From positions 10,707,449 to 10,771,448 of the forward strand of contig CM022669.1 in NCBI GenBank assembly GCA_012295275.1: a stretch of DNA of 64,000 nucleotides. The letters are read 5' to 3'. The DNA comes from Chrysomallon squamiferum (lineage: Eukaryota; Mollusca; Gastropoda; Neomphalida; Peltospiridae). Shown piece after piece: positions 63,795-64,000 of the stretch (positions are counted from its first letter, which is position 1; each line of letters starts with the position of its first letter). A model generated the notes under the pieces. It saw nothing but the letters and a program-made list of their open reading frames with translations, had not been told where the DNA came from and searched no databases. The translations under genes and the position numbers were made by a program.

Positions 63795-64000
63795 CTGCAA
63801 GAAAATTAAGAATACTTTTTATTATATTATACGTTATTTGACATAATAATAATAGCACAAGTATATATGCGTACTGAAATTAGGATATATAAGTCGAATT
63901 TTCTTACTTAATATAATAGTTTCTTGATGTATATTTAAACTTTATTTTATCGTTCTTTCTTTTAAGAAAATTAAAATTATTCATTAATCTTTCTATCTGA
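63795..64000. other. intron of DUF885 copy 3 to the window edge
   Basis: AT-rich intron sequence resembling 30,627-30,810 of copy 1 (shared TTATCGTTCTTTCTTTTAAG). The next exon upstream lies outside the window. Confidence 0.6.

Overview
The window is AT-rich, intron-bearing animal DNA, packed with simple repeats (long CT/AG, CA/GT, ATT and GTAT tracts). Lineage-type expansions of intron-poor class A GPCRs, a secreted DUF885 gene family with many introns, tRNA-like repeats and pogo/mariner-type DNA transposons suggest a lophotrochozoan, probably a mollusc. This is inference: no marker gene settles the phylum.

Region 1 (about 4.8-21.5 kb): four paralogous class A (rhodopsin-like) GPCR genes lie head to tail on the minus strand. 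Each coding region is one exon with an N-terminal hydrophobic leader, a Ser/Thr-rich ectodomain and 7 membrane helices, and each has a splice acceptor 4-15 nt before its start codon, so a 5' non-coding exon lies upstream. A fifth, unrelated and atypical GPCR (26.5-27.5 kb, plus strand) lacks the DRY and NPxxY motifs.

Region 2 (28-64 kb): a minus-strand tandem array of DUF885 (PF05960-type) genes, probably secreted zinc-metallopeptidase-like enzymes. Two copies could be rebuilt exon by exon. Both have 17 exons with matching phases from the shared signal-peptide exon to the stop and no internal stop; with the upstream in-frame start they give about 594 and 599 aa. Copy 2 (47.5-59.4 kb) keeps the HExxPGHH motif. 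Copy 1 (28.2-44.2 kb) is intact but reads HIIVPGHN and is a likely pseudoenzyme. A third copy enters from the right edge with its last two exons visible. A remnant of another copy (46.8-47.3 kb) and a broken second 5' end (60.0-61.1 kb) show repeated duplication and deletion.

Repeats in the array: copy 1 carries a 4.9-kb array of a 98-bp satellite in its second intron counted from the signal-peptide exon, with an apparent single-copy progenitor at the same place in copy 2. It also has a 60-bp tandem repeat that multiplies a 3' splice site together with the first codons of an exon, open in frame. Three members of a TIR transposon family (23-bp TIRs, FLYWCH zinc-finger ORF in two) lie between and inside the DUF885 genes. 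A Tigger/pogo derivative, a mariner-TIR hairpin and tRNA-like SINE relics complete the mobile fraction.
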